Shown in pieces: positions 51,852 through 59,562 of a stretch of 64,000 bases of DNA. Each line of letters opens with the position of its first letter. Positions within the stretch are counted from its first letter, which is position 1. The position numbers were made by a program, and so were the translations under genes. Below the pieces are notes generated by a model, which saw only the letters and a list, made by a program, of their open reading frames with translations, did no database searches and was not told the origin of the DNA. Source of the stretch: Pseudokineococcus marinus (GTDB taxonomy: Bacteria > Actinomycetota > Actinomycetes > Actinomycetales > Quadrisphaeraceae). Where the stretch lies: positions 1-64,000 of the forward strand of contig NZ_JBBHZZ010000007.1 in assembly GCF_037482405.1 (NCBI RefSeq), given 5' to 3'.

Positions 51852-52424
51852 TCAGGCGTCCACGCCGAGGGCCCGTCGCAGGCGCGCCACGTGGTCCTTG
51901 GCCTTCACGCCGTACGAGGCGTGGACGACCCTGCCGTCGGGCCCGACGACGACGGTCGAGCGGATGACGCCGAGGGACAGGCGCCCGTAGGTCGACTTCT
52001 CGCCCCAGGCGCCGTAGGCCTCGAGGACGGCGTGGTCGACGTCGGAGGCCAGCGGGAAGGTCAGGCCCTCCTTCTCGGCGAAGCGGACCAGCCGCTCCGG
52101 CGCGTCGGGGGAGACGCCGACGACGTCGAAGCCCGCCCCGCGCAGCTCCTCGAGGCTGTCGCGGAAGTCGACGGCCTGCGTCGTGCAGCCCGGCGTCATG
52201 GCGGAGGGGTAGAAGTACACGACGACGGACCGGCCGGCGTAGGAGGCCAGGGACACCTCGCCGCCACCGGCCGTCGGCAGCGTGAACGCGGGGGCGACGT
52301 CGCCCTCCTGCAGGCGCCGCCCCGTCGAGGTCGTCGTGGGGGCGGGGGTCGTCGCCGAGACCGGCGGGGGAGTGGGGCCGGGGGCCGCGTCGGCGGGCTC
52401 CGCGCCCGTGGTGGGCTCGCTCAT
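51852..52424 (-). CDS. bcp: peroxiredoxin, BCP/PrxQ type
   Basis: 190 residues. After a 40-residue Pro/Thr-rich arm come FTLPTAGGGEVSLASYAG, VVVYFYPSAMTPGCTTQAVDFRD with the peroxidatic Cys, and VVGVSPDAPERL. The resolving Cys usually five residues later is replaced (AVDF), so this is a one-Cys variant needing an external thiol. TAGCCT 7 nt before the ATG on the minus strand suggests leaderless transcription. Divergent from a DUF3618 gene, a common actinobacterial arrangement. Confidence 0.92.
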   Translation of the reverse strand: MSEPTTGAEPADAAPGPTPPPVSATTPAPTTTSTGRRLQEGDVAPAFTLPTAGGGEVSLASYAGRSVVVYFYPSAMTPGCTTQAVDFRDSLEELRGAGFDVVGVSPDAPERLVRFAEKEGLTFPLASDVDHAVLEAYGAWGEKSTYGRLSLGVIRSTVVVGPDGRVVHASYGVKAKDHVARLRRALGVDA

Positions 52425-52600
52425 GGGGCGGAGGCTAGCCAGCGCCGGTGACGTCGCGGTCCGCGCGCCCGTCGCGCACCTCTCGTCCTGACCTGCCGCT
52501 CGCGGGTCCCCGCGATAGCGTCGCCGCCGAGATCTGCACGGCGCCCGCGGTGCCGCGCGCCACCGCACGCACCGATGCCAGCACCCCTCCAGGAGGACCC

Positions 52601-52966
52601 ATGAGCACGCCCACCGGGCAGGCCCAGCAGCAGGGGCAGCGCACCGCGCCGCTGCCCTCCGACCCGGCGGAGCTGGAGAAGCTCAGCCGGGCCCAGCAGA
52701 ACCAGCTCGCCTCGAGCGTCGCCGCGCTCAAGGACCGCGTGGCGCCCAAGAACGTCGCCCAGCGCACGGTGGCGGACGTCAAGGAGAAGGCCCGGGGCGC
52801 TGTCCTCACCCCCGAGGGCCAGCCCCGCACCGAGCGCATCGCCGCCATCGGCGCGGGTGTCGCCGGCCTCGTCGCGCTGCTCGCCCTGCGCGGCGCGCGC
52901 CGGCGCAAGCGCCGCGGCCGCCGCGAGGTCGAGAAGGCCGCCGAGCGGGGCCGCAAGCGCTCCTGA
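52601..52966 (+). CDS. DUF3618 domain membrane protein
   Basis: 121 residues. aggaggaccc precedes the ATG. Acidic/Gln-rich N-terminus with LEKLSRAQQNQLASSVAALKDRVAPKNV, one membrane helix (AAIGAGVAGLVALLALRG) and a strongly basic cytoplasmic tail. Function unknown. A TAGCGT -10 box is at 52516-52521. Confidence 0.85.
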   Translation: MSTPTGQAQQQGQRTAPLPSDPAELEKLSRAQQNQLASSVAALKDRVAPKNVAQRTVADVKEKARGAVLTPEGQPRTERIAAIGAGVAGLVALLALRGARRRKRRGRREVEKAAERGRKRS

Positions 52967-53004
52967 GCGCCGCCACCGCGTCACGGCTCCCTCGCGCCAG
53001 CACC

Positions 53005-53040
53005 GTGAGCCCCGCCACCCCTCCGGGCGGCGGGGCTCAC
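53005..53040 (+). terminator. terminator after the DUF3618 gene
   Basis: Perfect 12-bp stem gtgagccccgcc / ggcggggctcac with a loop of about 12 nt, 39 bp after the stop. Confidence 0.82.
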
Positions 53041-53108
53041 GCACGTCCGGAGCCCGCGCGGCTCGGGGGAGGGCGGGTGCCGTCGACGGACGCCGGTAGC
53101 GTCGTGGG

Positions 53109-53501
53109 GTGAACCCAGCGGACACCCCAGCGCACAGCACCACCGAGCGCACGCCTGCGGCGCCCGCCCCGGGCCGTCCCGGTCCGGGCGAGCTCGGGCT
53201 GCGGATGCTGCACGACCGCGTGCTCGTCTCGACGGCTGAGGCCGGCGGGGAGCGGCGGTCGAGCGCCGGCATCGTCATCCCCGCCACGGCGGCCGTCGGC
53301 AAGCGGCTCACGTGGGCCGTCGTCATGGCGGTGGGCCAGCACGTCCGCCAGGTGCGCCTGGGCGACCGCGTCCTGTTCGACCCCGAGGCCCGCGGCGAGG
53401 TCGAGCTGGGCGGGCGCGAGTACCTCCTGCTGCGCGAGCGCGACCTCCACGCCGTCGCCGAGGCCGGGTCCGAGCAGGGCCGGACGGGGCTGTACCTCTG
53501 A
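53109..53501 (+). CDS. GroES-family co-chaperonin paralogue
   Basis: 130 residues from GTG. After a 30-residue Pro/Thr arm, the GroES fold: LRMLHDRVLVSTAEAGGERRSS, GIVIPATAAVGKRLTWAVVMAVG, VRLGDRVLFDPE, REYLLLRERDLHAV. It belongs to the second, groL-free GroES-like lineage common in actinobacteria near bcp and DUF3618 genes. Client or partner is unknown. TAGCGT 6 nt before the GTG indicates leaderless transcription. A P450 gene follows at once. Confidence 0.85.
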   Translation: MNPADTPAHSTTERTPAAPAPGRPGPGELGLRMLHDRVLVSTAEAGGERRSSAGIVIPATAAVGKRLTWAVVMAVGQHVRQVRLGDRVLFDPEARGEVELGGREYLLLRERDLHAVAEAGSEQGRTGLYL

Positions 53502-53524
53502 GCGCCGCGCCCGCCCCGCCACCG

Positions 53525-54901
53525 GTGGCGCCGCCCGCGGCGCCGCGGAGGAACGCCCGCTACACGCCCGTGGAGGCCGACGGCCCGCTGCCGTGGCACA
53601 TGGTCGCCGCGGTCCCGCGGATCCGCGCCGACCCCCTGGCCTTCCTCGCGTCGGTGCAGGCGCGCTGGGGCGACCTCGTCGCCTTCCCGATGCCGCGGCT
53701 GCCCGTCGTCCTCGTCAGCTCGCCCGCGGCGGCCCGACGCGTGCTCGTCGACAACCACCGCGGCTGGTCGAAGAGGACGGCCCAGTACGGCGCGCTGTCC
53801 GCCGTCACCGGCTCGGGCCTGCTCACGAGCGACGGCGAGGTGTGGCGCGAGCGGCGCCGCACCGCCCAGCCCGCCTTCCACCCCGGCGGGCTCACCGCCG
53901 TGGCCGAGCAGTCGGTGGCCGCCGCCGCGCGGATGCGCGCCACGTGGCCGGCCGGAGGGGGCGTCGTCGACGTCGACGCCGGGGCCCTGCAGGCGACGCT
54001 GGAGGTCGTGGGGCGCACCCTGTTCGGCGCCGACGTCGCCGAGGACGGCGAGCGCCTCGTCCGCGCGGTGCTCGAGGCGCTCAAGGTCGTCGTCGGCCGG
54101 GTGCGGACGCCGCTGGCCGGCTGGCTGCCCACGCCGGCGCGCCGCAGGCTCCGTCGCGCCGTGGCCGAGCTCGACGCGGCGAGCGCCGCCGTCGTCGCGC
54201 GCCGCCGCGCGCAGGGGGCCGCCGGCGAGGACCTGCTGGGCCTGCTGCTGAGGGCCGTGGACAGCGGCGACCTGGCGCCCGAGGGCCTGCGCGACGAGCT
54301 GGTGACGATGGTCATCGCCGGGCACGAGACGGTCGCGTCGGCGCTGACGTGGACGCTGCACCTCCTCGCGCAGGAGCAGGGCGCCCAGCGCCGCGTCGCC
54401 GAGGAGCTCGACGCGGTCCTCGGCGGCGGGGACGAGCGGGGTGGGCGGGCGCCCGCCTGGGAGGACCTGCGCGCCCTCGTCCGCACCCGCGCCGCGGTCG
54501 AGGAGTCGCTGCGGCTCTTCCCGCCCGCGTGGGTGGTGAGCCGGCGCGCCGTCGCCGAGGACGTGCTCGACGGCGTCACCGTGCCGGCGGGGACGACGGC
54601 GATCATCAGCCCGTGGCTGCTGCACCGGCGCCCCGAGCTGTTCCCCGACCCGGAGGCCTACCGCCCGGAGCGCTTCGAGGAGGGTCTGTCCCGCGGGGCC
54701 CGGACCGCCTACACGCCCTTCGGCGCCGGGCCCCGCCTCTGCATCGGGCGCGACTTCGCGCTCGTCGAGACGACGCTCGTGCTCGCCGAGCTCCTGCGCG
54801 GGGCGTCGGTGCACCCGGCGCCGGGGGCGCGGGTGCGCGTCGACGCCCTCGTGACGATGCGCCCCCGCGACGGCCTGCGGCTGGAGGTGCGGCCGCGCTG
54901 A
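53525..54901 (+). CDS. cytochrome P450
   Basis: 458 residues from GTG 53525; the start is uncertain and GTG 53571 or ATG 53598 are alternatives. I-helix AGHETVAS at 265-272, K-helix EESLR with ExxR at 327-330, PERF region, and haem loop FGAGPRLCIG with Cys406. Soluble bacterial type, resembling the CYP102/CYP4-like class by AGHET and GAGPRLCIG. Substrate unknown and no ferredoxin gene is adjacent. It begins 23 bp after the GroES-like gene and is probably co-transcribed. Confidence 0.92.
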   Translation: MAPPAAPRRNARYTPVEADGPLPWHMVAAVPRIRADPLAFLASVQARWGDLVAFPMPRLPVVLVSSPAAARRVLVDNHRGWSKRTAQYGALSAVTGSGLLTSDGEVWRERRRTAQPAFHPGGLTAVAEQSVAAAARMRATWPAGGGVVDVDAGALQATLEVVGRTLFGADVAEDGERLVRAVLEALKVVVGRVRTPLAGWLPTPARRRLRRAVAELDAASAAVVARRRAQGAAGEDLLGLLLRAVDSGDLAPEGLRDELVTMVIAGHETVASALTWTLHLLAQEQGAQRRVAEELDAVLGGGDERGGRAPAWEDLRALVRTRAAVEESLRLFPPAWVVSRRAVAEDVLDGVTVPAGTTAIISPWLLHRRPELFPDPEAYRPERFEEGLSRGARTAYTPFGAGPRLCIGRDFALVETTLVLAELLRGASVHPAPGARVRVDALVTMRPRDGLRLEVRPR

Positions 54902-54944
54902 CCCCGGGGGCGCCGTCGCGGTCGGCGCCGCCGGGGGAGCGCCG

Positions 54945-55649
54945 TCAGGAGGAGGCGTCGACGAGCGGGGCGCCGTCGGAGGGCTGCAGGCGGACGCCGC
55001 GGGGGTCGTCGAGGTCGGTGGCGGCGACGAAGACGAGGTCGCCCTCGTCGCCCGGCCCGACGACGCCCGTGAGGCCCGCCGTCAGCTCGACGGCGCGCAC
55101 GGCCGCGTCGTCGTCGTCCGCCCGGCGGTCCGCCCAGCCGGACAGCGCGTCGGAGGCGCGCTCCAGGCGCACCTGCCGCCCGTCCGCGGTGACGACCTCG
55201 ACGCGCGGCAGGTCGACCACCTGGTCGCCCTCGGTGTTGTCGACGCGGACGACCACCCAGCAGACCGGGCCGGCGTCAGCGTCCTCGCGGTAGTCCTCGA
55301 GGTCCTCGACCGCGTCGTCGTCGTCCTCGGCGGGCACGACGACGACCATCTCGGCGCCGCCGGCGGAGACCTCGAGCTCGCGGGCGTCGTCGGGGTCGCC
55401 GCAGTCCTCGAGCTCCTCGCGCGCCTCCTCGGCGCGCTCGTCCGCAGCCTCCTCACGGGCGTCGGCTCGGTCGTCCAGGCGGTCCGCGGCGTCGGGCTCG
55501 AGGGCGGCGACGCGGTCGGCGGCGTCCCCGGTCTCGTTCCACGGCGTCATGTCGATGGTGTCGCGCGGCAGGTCGCGGGCGCCCGAGCAGCCGGCGAGCA
55601 CGGCGCTCGAGAGCACGAGCGCGAGGACGGGGGCGGGGCGGCGGCGCAC
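54945..55649 (-). CDS. predicted acidic lipoprotein
   Basis: 234 residues from GTG with acaggaga upstream. Signal peptide VLALVLSSAVLAGC, lipobox LAGC. The mature protein has a helical Asp/Glu/Ala/Arg segment (60-110), then a beta-rich domain with WVVVRVDNTEGDQVVDL, resembling DUF4352-like immunoglobulin-type secreted domains. Function unknown. TAGCGT at 55683-55688 (minus strand) is a plausible -10. Its promoter region abuts the large palindrome. Confidence 0.75.
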   Translation of the reverse strand: MRRRPAPVLALVLSSAVLAGCSGARDLPRDTIDMTPWNETGDAADRVAALEPDAADRLDDRADAREEAADERAEEAREELEDCGDPDDARELEVSAGGAEMVVVVPAEDDDDAVEDLEDYREDADAGPVCWVVVRVDNTEGDQVVDLPRVEVVTADGRQVRLERASDALSGWADRRADDDDAAVRAVELTAGLTGVVGPGDEGDLVFVAATDLDDPRGVRLQPSDGAPLVDASS

Positions 55650-55709
55650 GGCGTCTCCTGTCGGCGGGGGCGGGTGGGCGCGACGCTACGGCGGGCGCCC
55701 CGGCCCCGC

Positions 55710-55893
55710 CCGTCCACGGCCCGGGGACGCTGGGCCGTGGACGGTCGCCGCCGTCCGCCCGCCAGAGGGAGCCGGACGGTGACGAAGCTGTGCGCGGGCA
55801 CGTGCCCGCGCACAGCTTCGTCACCGTCTGGCTCCTTCTGGCGGGCTGACGGCGGCGACCGTCCACGGCCCGGGGACGCCGGGCCGTGGACGG
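55710..55893. repeat. 184-bp near-perfect palindrome built from copies of the GH51 gene end and terminator
   Basis: Centre at 55801/55802. Of 92 base pairs 85 match; mismatches are 774/829, 767/836, 756/847 and four in the end loops. Each end is itself a 13-bp-stem hairpin (55710-55744 and 55859-55893). The left arm 55710-55805 is also a 94/96 direct repeat of 55859-55954, the true 3' end of the GH51 gene with its terminator. The middle copy is inverted and on the plus strand would read VPAHSFVTVWLLLAG followed by a stop. Confidence 0.95.
55859..55893 (-). terminator. terminator of the GH51 gene
   Basis: 13-bp perfect stem ccgtccacggccc / gggccgtggacgg with a 9-nt loop, 10 bp past the GH51 stop on the minus strand. 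A duplicate lies at 55710-55744. Confidence 0.8.
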
Positions 55894-55902
55894 TCGCCGC
55901 CG

Positions 55903-57480
55903 TCAGCCCGCCAGAGGGAGCCGGACGGTGACGAAGCTGTGCGCGGGCACGTGCACGCGGAGCACCGAGCCGTCCACCGACGCCTCGTGCGCAGCGGGTG
56001 CGACGGCGTCCGGCTGCTCCACGGTGTTGTGCGCCGACGTCGAGGCGGCCGTGAGCACGGTGGCCTCCGGTGCGCCGACGGCGCCCCCGCGCAGGTCGAG
56101 CTCGACGTCCACCCCGCCGCTCGTCTCGAGGTTGGTCAGCGAGACGAGGACGGCGCCGTCCTTCGTGCTGGCGGTCGCCGTCAGCGTCGTGAGGTCCGTC
56201 CCGCCGACGGAGCGCACCGGCTCCGCGGTGCGCCACGCGAGCGGCAGGCGGGCGGCGTCGTGGTGCCCGCGGTTCATCGTGAAGGCGTGGTAGGTCGGCG
56301 TGAGGACCATGGCCTCGCCGTCGGTGAGGACCATGGACTGCAGCACGTTGACCGTCTGGGCGATGTTGGCCATGACGAGCCGCTCGGCGTGGCGGTGGAA
56401 GGCGTCGAAGTGCAGGCCGGCCAGGAGCGCGTCGCGGAGGCTGTTCTGCTGGAACAGGAACCCGGGGTTCGTGCCCGGCTCGACGTCGTACCAGGCGCCC
56501 CACTCGTCGAGGACGAGCCCGACCCGGCGCTGGGGGTCGTAGGCGTCCATGACGGCGGCGTGGCCGGACAGGATCCCCTCGAGCCTCTGCGCCTCGACCA
56601 TGGTGCGGAAGTACTCGTCCTCGTCGAAGTCGGTGGCGCTGCCCTTGTGCTCCCAGGGCCCCGGCACCGTGTAGTAGTGGAACGAGACGGCCTGGTAGGT
56701 GCCCGTGCCGTGACCGGTCCGTCGCGTCCCGCCGATCTCGTGGCCGAGGGCCTTCATGAGGACCTCGGTCCAGCGGTAGTCGGCCTCGGCCGCCCCCGCC
56801 GCGATCCGGTAGAGCTCGTTGCCCCCGTGGTCGCGGCTGTAGGTGCCGAAGGTCCGCGCGAGGTCGGCGTAGGCCTCGGCGCGCATGCCGCCGCCGCAGC
56901 CCCACGGCTCGTTGCCGAGGCCCCAGAAGCGCACGGACCAGGGCTCGTCGCGCCCGTTGGCCCGGCGCAGCGCGGCCATGGGGCTGTCGTCGGCCCGGGT
57001 GAGGTACTCCACCCAGTCCGCGTTCTCGTGCACCGTGCCCGAGCCGACGTTGGCCGAGACGTACGGCTCGGCGCCGAGGAGCTCGCACAGCGCCATGAAC
57101 TCGTGGGTGCCGAAGCTGTTGTCCTCCACCACGTCGCCCCAGTGGCTGTTGACCATGCGGGGCCGCTCCTCGCGCGGGCCGACGCCGTCGCGCCAGTGGT
57201 ACTCGTCGGCGAAGCAGCCGCCCGGCCAGCGCAGGTTGGGGATGCCGGCGGCGCGCAGGGCCTCGACGACGTCGAGGCGGATGCCGCCCTCGTTCGGCAC
57301 GTCGGAGTCCTCCCCGACGAAGAAGCCGTCGTAGATGCAGCGGCCGAGGTGCTCGGCGAAGTGGCCGTAGAGGTGGCGGCTGATGGTGGGGCCCGGCAGG
57401 TCGAGGTCGACGACGCCGGAGGCGCGCGCGGCCGCCGTCGGGCTCGCGCCCGTCGTCTCGGGGGAGCGGTCGGTGGTCAT
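55903..57480 (-). CDS. alpha-L-arabinofuranosidase, GH51
   Basis: 525 residues. RHLYGHFAEHLGRCIYDG near the N-terminus, LRWPGGCFADEYHW, acid/base Glu191 in GLGNEPWGCGG and nucleophile Glu326 in VLDEWGAWY. The C-terminal beta domain ends VHVPAHSFVTVRLPLAG. No signal peptide, so it acts on imported arabino-oligosaccharides in the cytoplasm. A gaggagacc site precedes the ATG. It is divergent from a LacI regulator across a shared operator. Its 3' end has been copied twice into the downstream palindrome. Confidence 0.95.
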   Translation of the reverse strand: MTTDRSPETTGASPTAAARASGVVDLDLPGPTISRHLYGHFAEHLGRCIYDGFFVGEDSDVPNEGGIRLDVVEALRAAGIPNLRWPGGCFADEYHWRDGVGPREERPRMVNSHWGDVVEDNSFGTHEFMALCELLGAEPYVSANVGSGTVHENADWVEYLTRADDSPMAALRRANGRDEPWSVRFWGLGNEPWGCGGGMRAEAYADLARTFGTYSRDHGGNELYRIAAGAAEADYRWTEVLMKALGHEIGGTRRTGHGTGTYQAVSFHYYTVPGPWEHKGSATDFDEDEYFRTMVEAQRLEGILSGHAAVMDAYDPQRRVGLVLDEWGAWYDVEPGTNPGFLFQQNSLRDALLAGLHFDAFHRHAERLVMANIAQTVNVLQSMVLTDGEAMVLTPTYHAFTMNRGHHDAARLPLAWRTAEPVRSVGGTDLTTLTATASTKDGAVLVSLTNLETSGGVDVELDLRGGAVGAPEATVLTAASTSAHNTVEQPDAVAPAAHEASVDGSVLRVHVPAHSFVTVRLPLAG

Positions 57481-57540
57481 CGCGGTCGGTCTCCTCGGGG
57501 TGGGACGGGGGCCGGTCCTCGTCGCCCGGCTCGCCGCCTG

Positions 57541-57553
57541 TTGTATCGATAAA
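57541..57553. promoter_or_regulatory. LacI-family operator between GH51 and its regulator
   Basis: Near-palindrome ttgtatcgataaa centred on ATCGAT, strikingly AT-rich in this GC-rich genome. It lies 61 bp before the GH51 ATG and 92 bp before the regulator GTG, and overlaps neither gene. LacI-type proteins often bind ATCGAT-centred sites, so it is the likely site of arabinose-responsive repression. Confidence 0.65.
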
Positions 57554-57644
57554 CTCGGCGGCTGTCCACGCCCCGCCGGGCGTGGTGGCGCTGCTAGCGT
57601 CGCCGTCCGCCCGCCGCCCGCGGCACGAGCGCTGGAGGTCCGAC

Positions 57645-58658
57645 GTGGTCACCATGCGTGACGTCGCGACCGCCGCCGGCGTCTCCCCGATGACGGTCTC
57701 CAACGTCCTCACCGGGCGCCGGGCGACGAGCCCCGAGGTGCGCCGGGCCGTGCTGGAGGCCAGCGAGAGGCTCGGCTACCGGCTCAACGTCGCCGCTCGC
57801 AGCCTGCGGCGGGGGCGCACCGGGGTCGTGGGCCTGGCCGTCCCGTCCCTCGACGCGCCGTACTTCGGGCAGCTCGCGGGGCGCCTCGCCGCGCGGCTCG
57901 CGCGCGAGGGGCTGCGCCTGGTCGTCGAGCAGACCGGCGCCAGCCCCGAGGGGGAGGCGGCGGCGGTGCGGGACTCGCGCGGCGGCGCCTACGACGGCCT
58001 CGTGCTGTCGGCCGTCGGGCTCGGCGGTGACGTGCGCGCCCTCGCGGGTGACCTCCCCGTGGTCGCCCTGGGCGAGCGCCAGGACCTGCGGCGGGTGGAC
58101 CACGTCGGCATGGCGAACATCGAGGGCGCCCGGGCGGCGGCCGCGCTGCTCCTCGAGCGGGGGTGCCGGCGCCTCGCCGTCGTCGGCAGCCCCCCGTGGG
58201 AGCAGCTCGACGAGCCCGGGGGCCACGACGGCGACGCCTTCCGGCTGCGGGCGCGAGGCGTGCGCGACGCCGTCCGCGCGGCGCCCGGGGCGCGGGTCCG
58301 CGCGGTGACGTTGGGCACGGCGCTGGAGGACGGCGTCCGCTGCGGACGTGCGCTGGCCGCGGGGGAGCCGGTCGACGGGGTGGTCGCCCTCACCGACACC
58401 CTGGCGCTCGGGGTGCTGCGGGGCCTCGCCGACGGAGGTCTGCGCGTGCCCGACGACGTCCTCGTCGTCGGCTTCGACGACGTCCGCGAGGCCGCCACGA
58501 GCGTGCCGTCGCTCTCGAGCGTGGCGCCCGGGCACGACGCGATGGTCGAGGAGGTGGTGCGTCTCCTGCTGCGCCGCATGGCCAAGCCGGCGGCGGCGGA
58601 GGAGGACGTCGTCGCGCCGTTCGCGGTGGTCGAGCGGGAGTCGACGCGCCGGGCGTGA
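57645..58658 (+). CDS. LacI-family transcriptional regulator
   Basis: 337 residues from GTG, preceded by ggaggtc at good spacing. N-terminal HTH MRDVATAAGVSPMTVSNVLTGR with the hinge LGYRLNVAARSLRRGRTGVVGL, then a periplasmic-binding-type sensor domain (VDHVGMANIEGARAAAALL, VVALTDTLALGVLRGL, VVGFDDVREA). The N-terminal TMRDVA start is canonical. TAGCGT at 57595-57600 may be the -10. It probably represses the divergent arabinofuranosidase gene and itself. Confidence 0.92.
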   Translation: MVTMRDVATAAGVSPMTVSNVLTGRRATSPEVRRAVLEASERLGYRLNVAARSLRRGRTGVVGLAVPSLDAPYFGQLAGRLAARLAREGLRLVVEQTGASPEGEAAAVRDSRGGAYDGLVLSAVGLGGDVRALAGDLPVVALGERQDLRRVDHVGMANIEGARAAAALLLERGCRRLAVVGSPPWEQLDEPGGHDGDAFRLRARGVRDAVRAAPGARVRAVTLGTALEDGVRCGRALAAGEPVDGVVALTDTLALGVLRGLADGGLRVPDDVLVVGFDDVREAATSVPSLSSVAPGHDAMVEEVVRLLLRRMAKPAAAEEDVVAPFAVVERESTRRA

Positions 58659-58714
58659 CCGAGGCCGACGGCTGGAGCGCCCGGCCGCCGCAGCGGGCGG
58701 GCGCCCCGTCGCGC

Positions 58715-59104
58715 TCAGGCGGCGCTGCGACGCCGCGCGAGCACCAGGCCGCCGACCCCGGCGGCGGCGAGCAGCCCGCCTGAGGCGAGCAGGGCGCCGA
58801 CATCACCCGCGGTGCCGCCGGCGCCGGCGTCGACGCCGCCGGAGGGCATGGCCATGCCCTCCTCGCCGCCGCCGGTGCTGCTGGAGCCGCTGCTGGCGTA
58901 GTCCGTGTTCTCGCAGGCCTGGCCGTCGTCGTCCCGGTCGAGGCCGGACGGGTCGCCGGAGACCCGGTCGAACTCCGCCTGGGCCTCCGCCTGGCTGCTG
59001 AAGTCGTCGCAGTCGTAGGGGTCCGCCGCGAGGGCCGGGGAGCCGGCGAGGCCGACGACGCCGGCGGCCAGGGCGATGGACAGAGCGGTGCGGTAGGTGC
59101 GCAT
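58715..59104 (-). CDS. secreted excalibur calcium-binding domain protein
   Basis: 129 residues. Signal peptide ALSIALAAGVVGLAGSPALAA, then the excalibur motif DCDDFSSQAEAQAEFD...DPSGLDRDDDGQACE with paired Cys and a DxDxDG calcium loop. A Ser/Gly linker is followed by a C-terminal membrane helix and RRR (VGALLASGGLLAAAGVGGLVLARRR), so it is anchored by its tail. A clear LPxTG is absent. TAGCGT at 59155-59160 (minus strand) is a candidate -10. Confidence 0.88.
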   Translation of the reverse strand: MRTYRTALSIALAAGVVGLAGSPALAADPYDCDDFSSQAEAQAEFDRVSGDPSGLDRDDDGQACENTDYASSGSSSTGGGEEGMAMPSGGVDAGAGGTAGDVGALLASGGLLAAAGVGGLVLARRRSAA

Positions 59105-59237
59105 GTGTCGTGGTTCCCCCGTGTGAGTCGTCTTGCCCAGGTCGAGCACGCATGACGCTAGGCGCGCACTGCACCCCTCGTGCGGCTTTCGGGAGACCCG
59201 AACGGGTGACTCTCCGCGATGGAGAGGCAGGACGACG

Positions 59238-59272
59238 ACGGCCCCCGCCCGACTGCGTCGGACGAGGGCCGT
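59238..59272 (-). terminator. terminator downstream of the truncated tRNA
   Basis: Outer stem acggccc/gggccgt with an imperfect inner stem, directly past the CCA end of the tRNA fragment on the minus strand. It presumably served the original intact tRNA gene. Confidence 0.6.
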
Positions 59273-59276
59273 GAGG

Positions 59277-59316
59277 TGGTGCGCCGCCTGGGACTCGAAC
59301 CCAGAACCCACTGGTT
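59277..59316 (-). other. 3' half of a tRNA gene (probably tRNA-Lys): attachment-site remnant
   Basis: Minus-strand reading gives the 3' side of an anticodon stem (aaccagt), variable loop, a complete T-arm (ctggg ttcgagt cccag), acceptor strand gcggcgc, discriminator A and CCA. The sequence stops looking like a tRNA at 59317, where the 5' half should be. A tyrosine integrase gene begins 246 bp further on. This is the expected left junction of an element integrated into a tRNA 3' end. Identity as tRNA-Lys is by resemblance. Confidence 0.8.
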
Positions 59317-59562
59317 CTGGTCGAGCCGCACCGACGGTGCCACGGTCACGCCGATCCGCCGTGCGGCCGAGCGCCGTGCACCTGGCGAGCGCGAGCTCGC
59401 TCCGGCGGCGGCTGCGGCGTGACGCGCTACGGCGCCGCGGTGGTCGGCGTTCAGGCGGCCGTGCCGGTGTCCCCCGATGAGGGGACGCGACGTGCCCACC
59501 TTCGTGTGGTTGCCCCAACGACGCGTAGCGCTGTGCATCGAACGGGTGTTCGGGTGGCGCCC

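Noticed and set aside
55756..55866. Short coding frame in the palindrome encoding VPAHSFVTVWLLLAG
   Set aside because: It is a copied fragment of the GH51 C-terminus with no start signals, treated as part of the repeat.
59277..59316. Functional tRNA gene
   Set aside because: Only the T-arm, acceptor 3' strand and part of the anticodon stem are present; no D-arm or anticodon can be found beyond 59316.
59419..59562. N-terminal extension of the integrase
   Set aside because: The extra 48 residues lack core-binding features and a ribosome site; the domain begins cleanly after ATG 59563.
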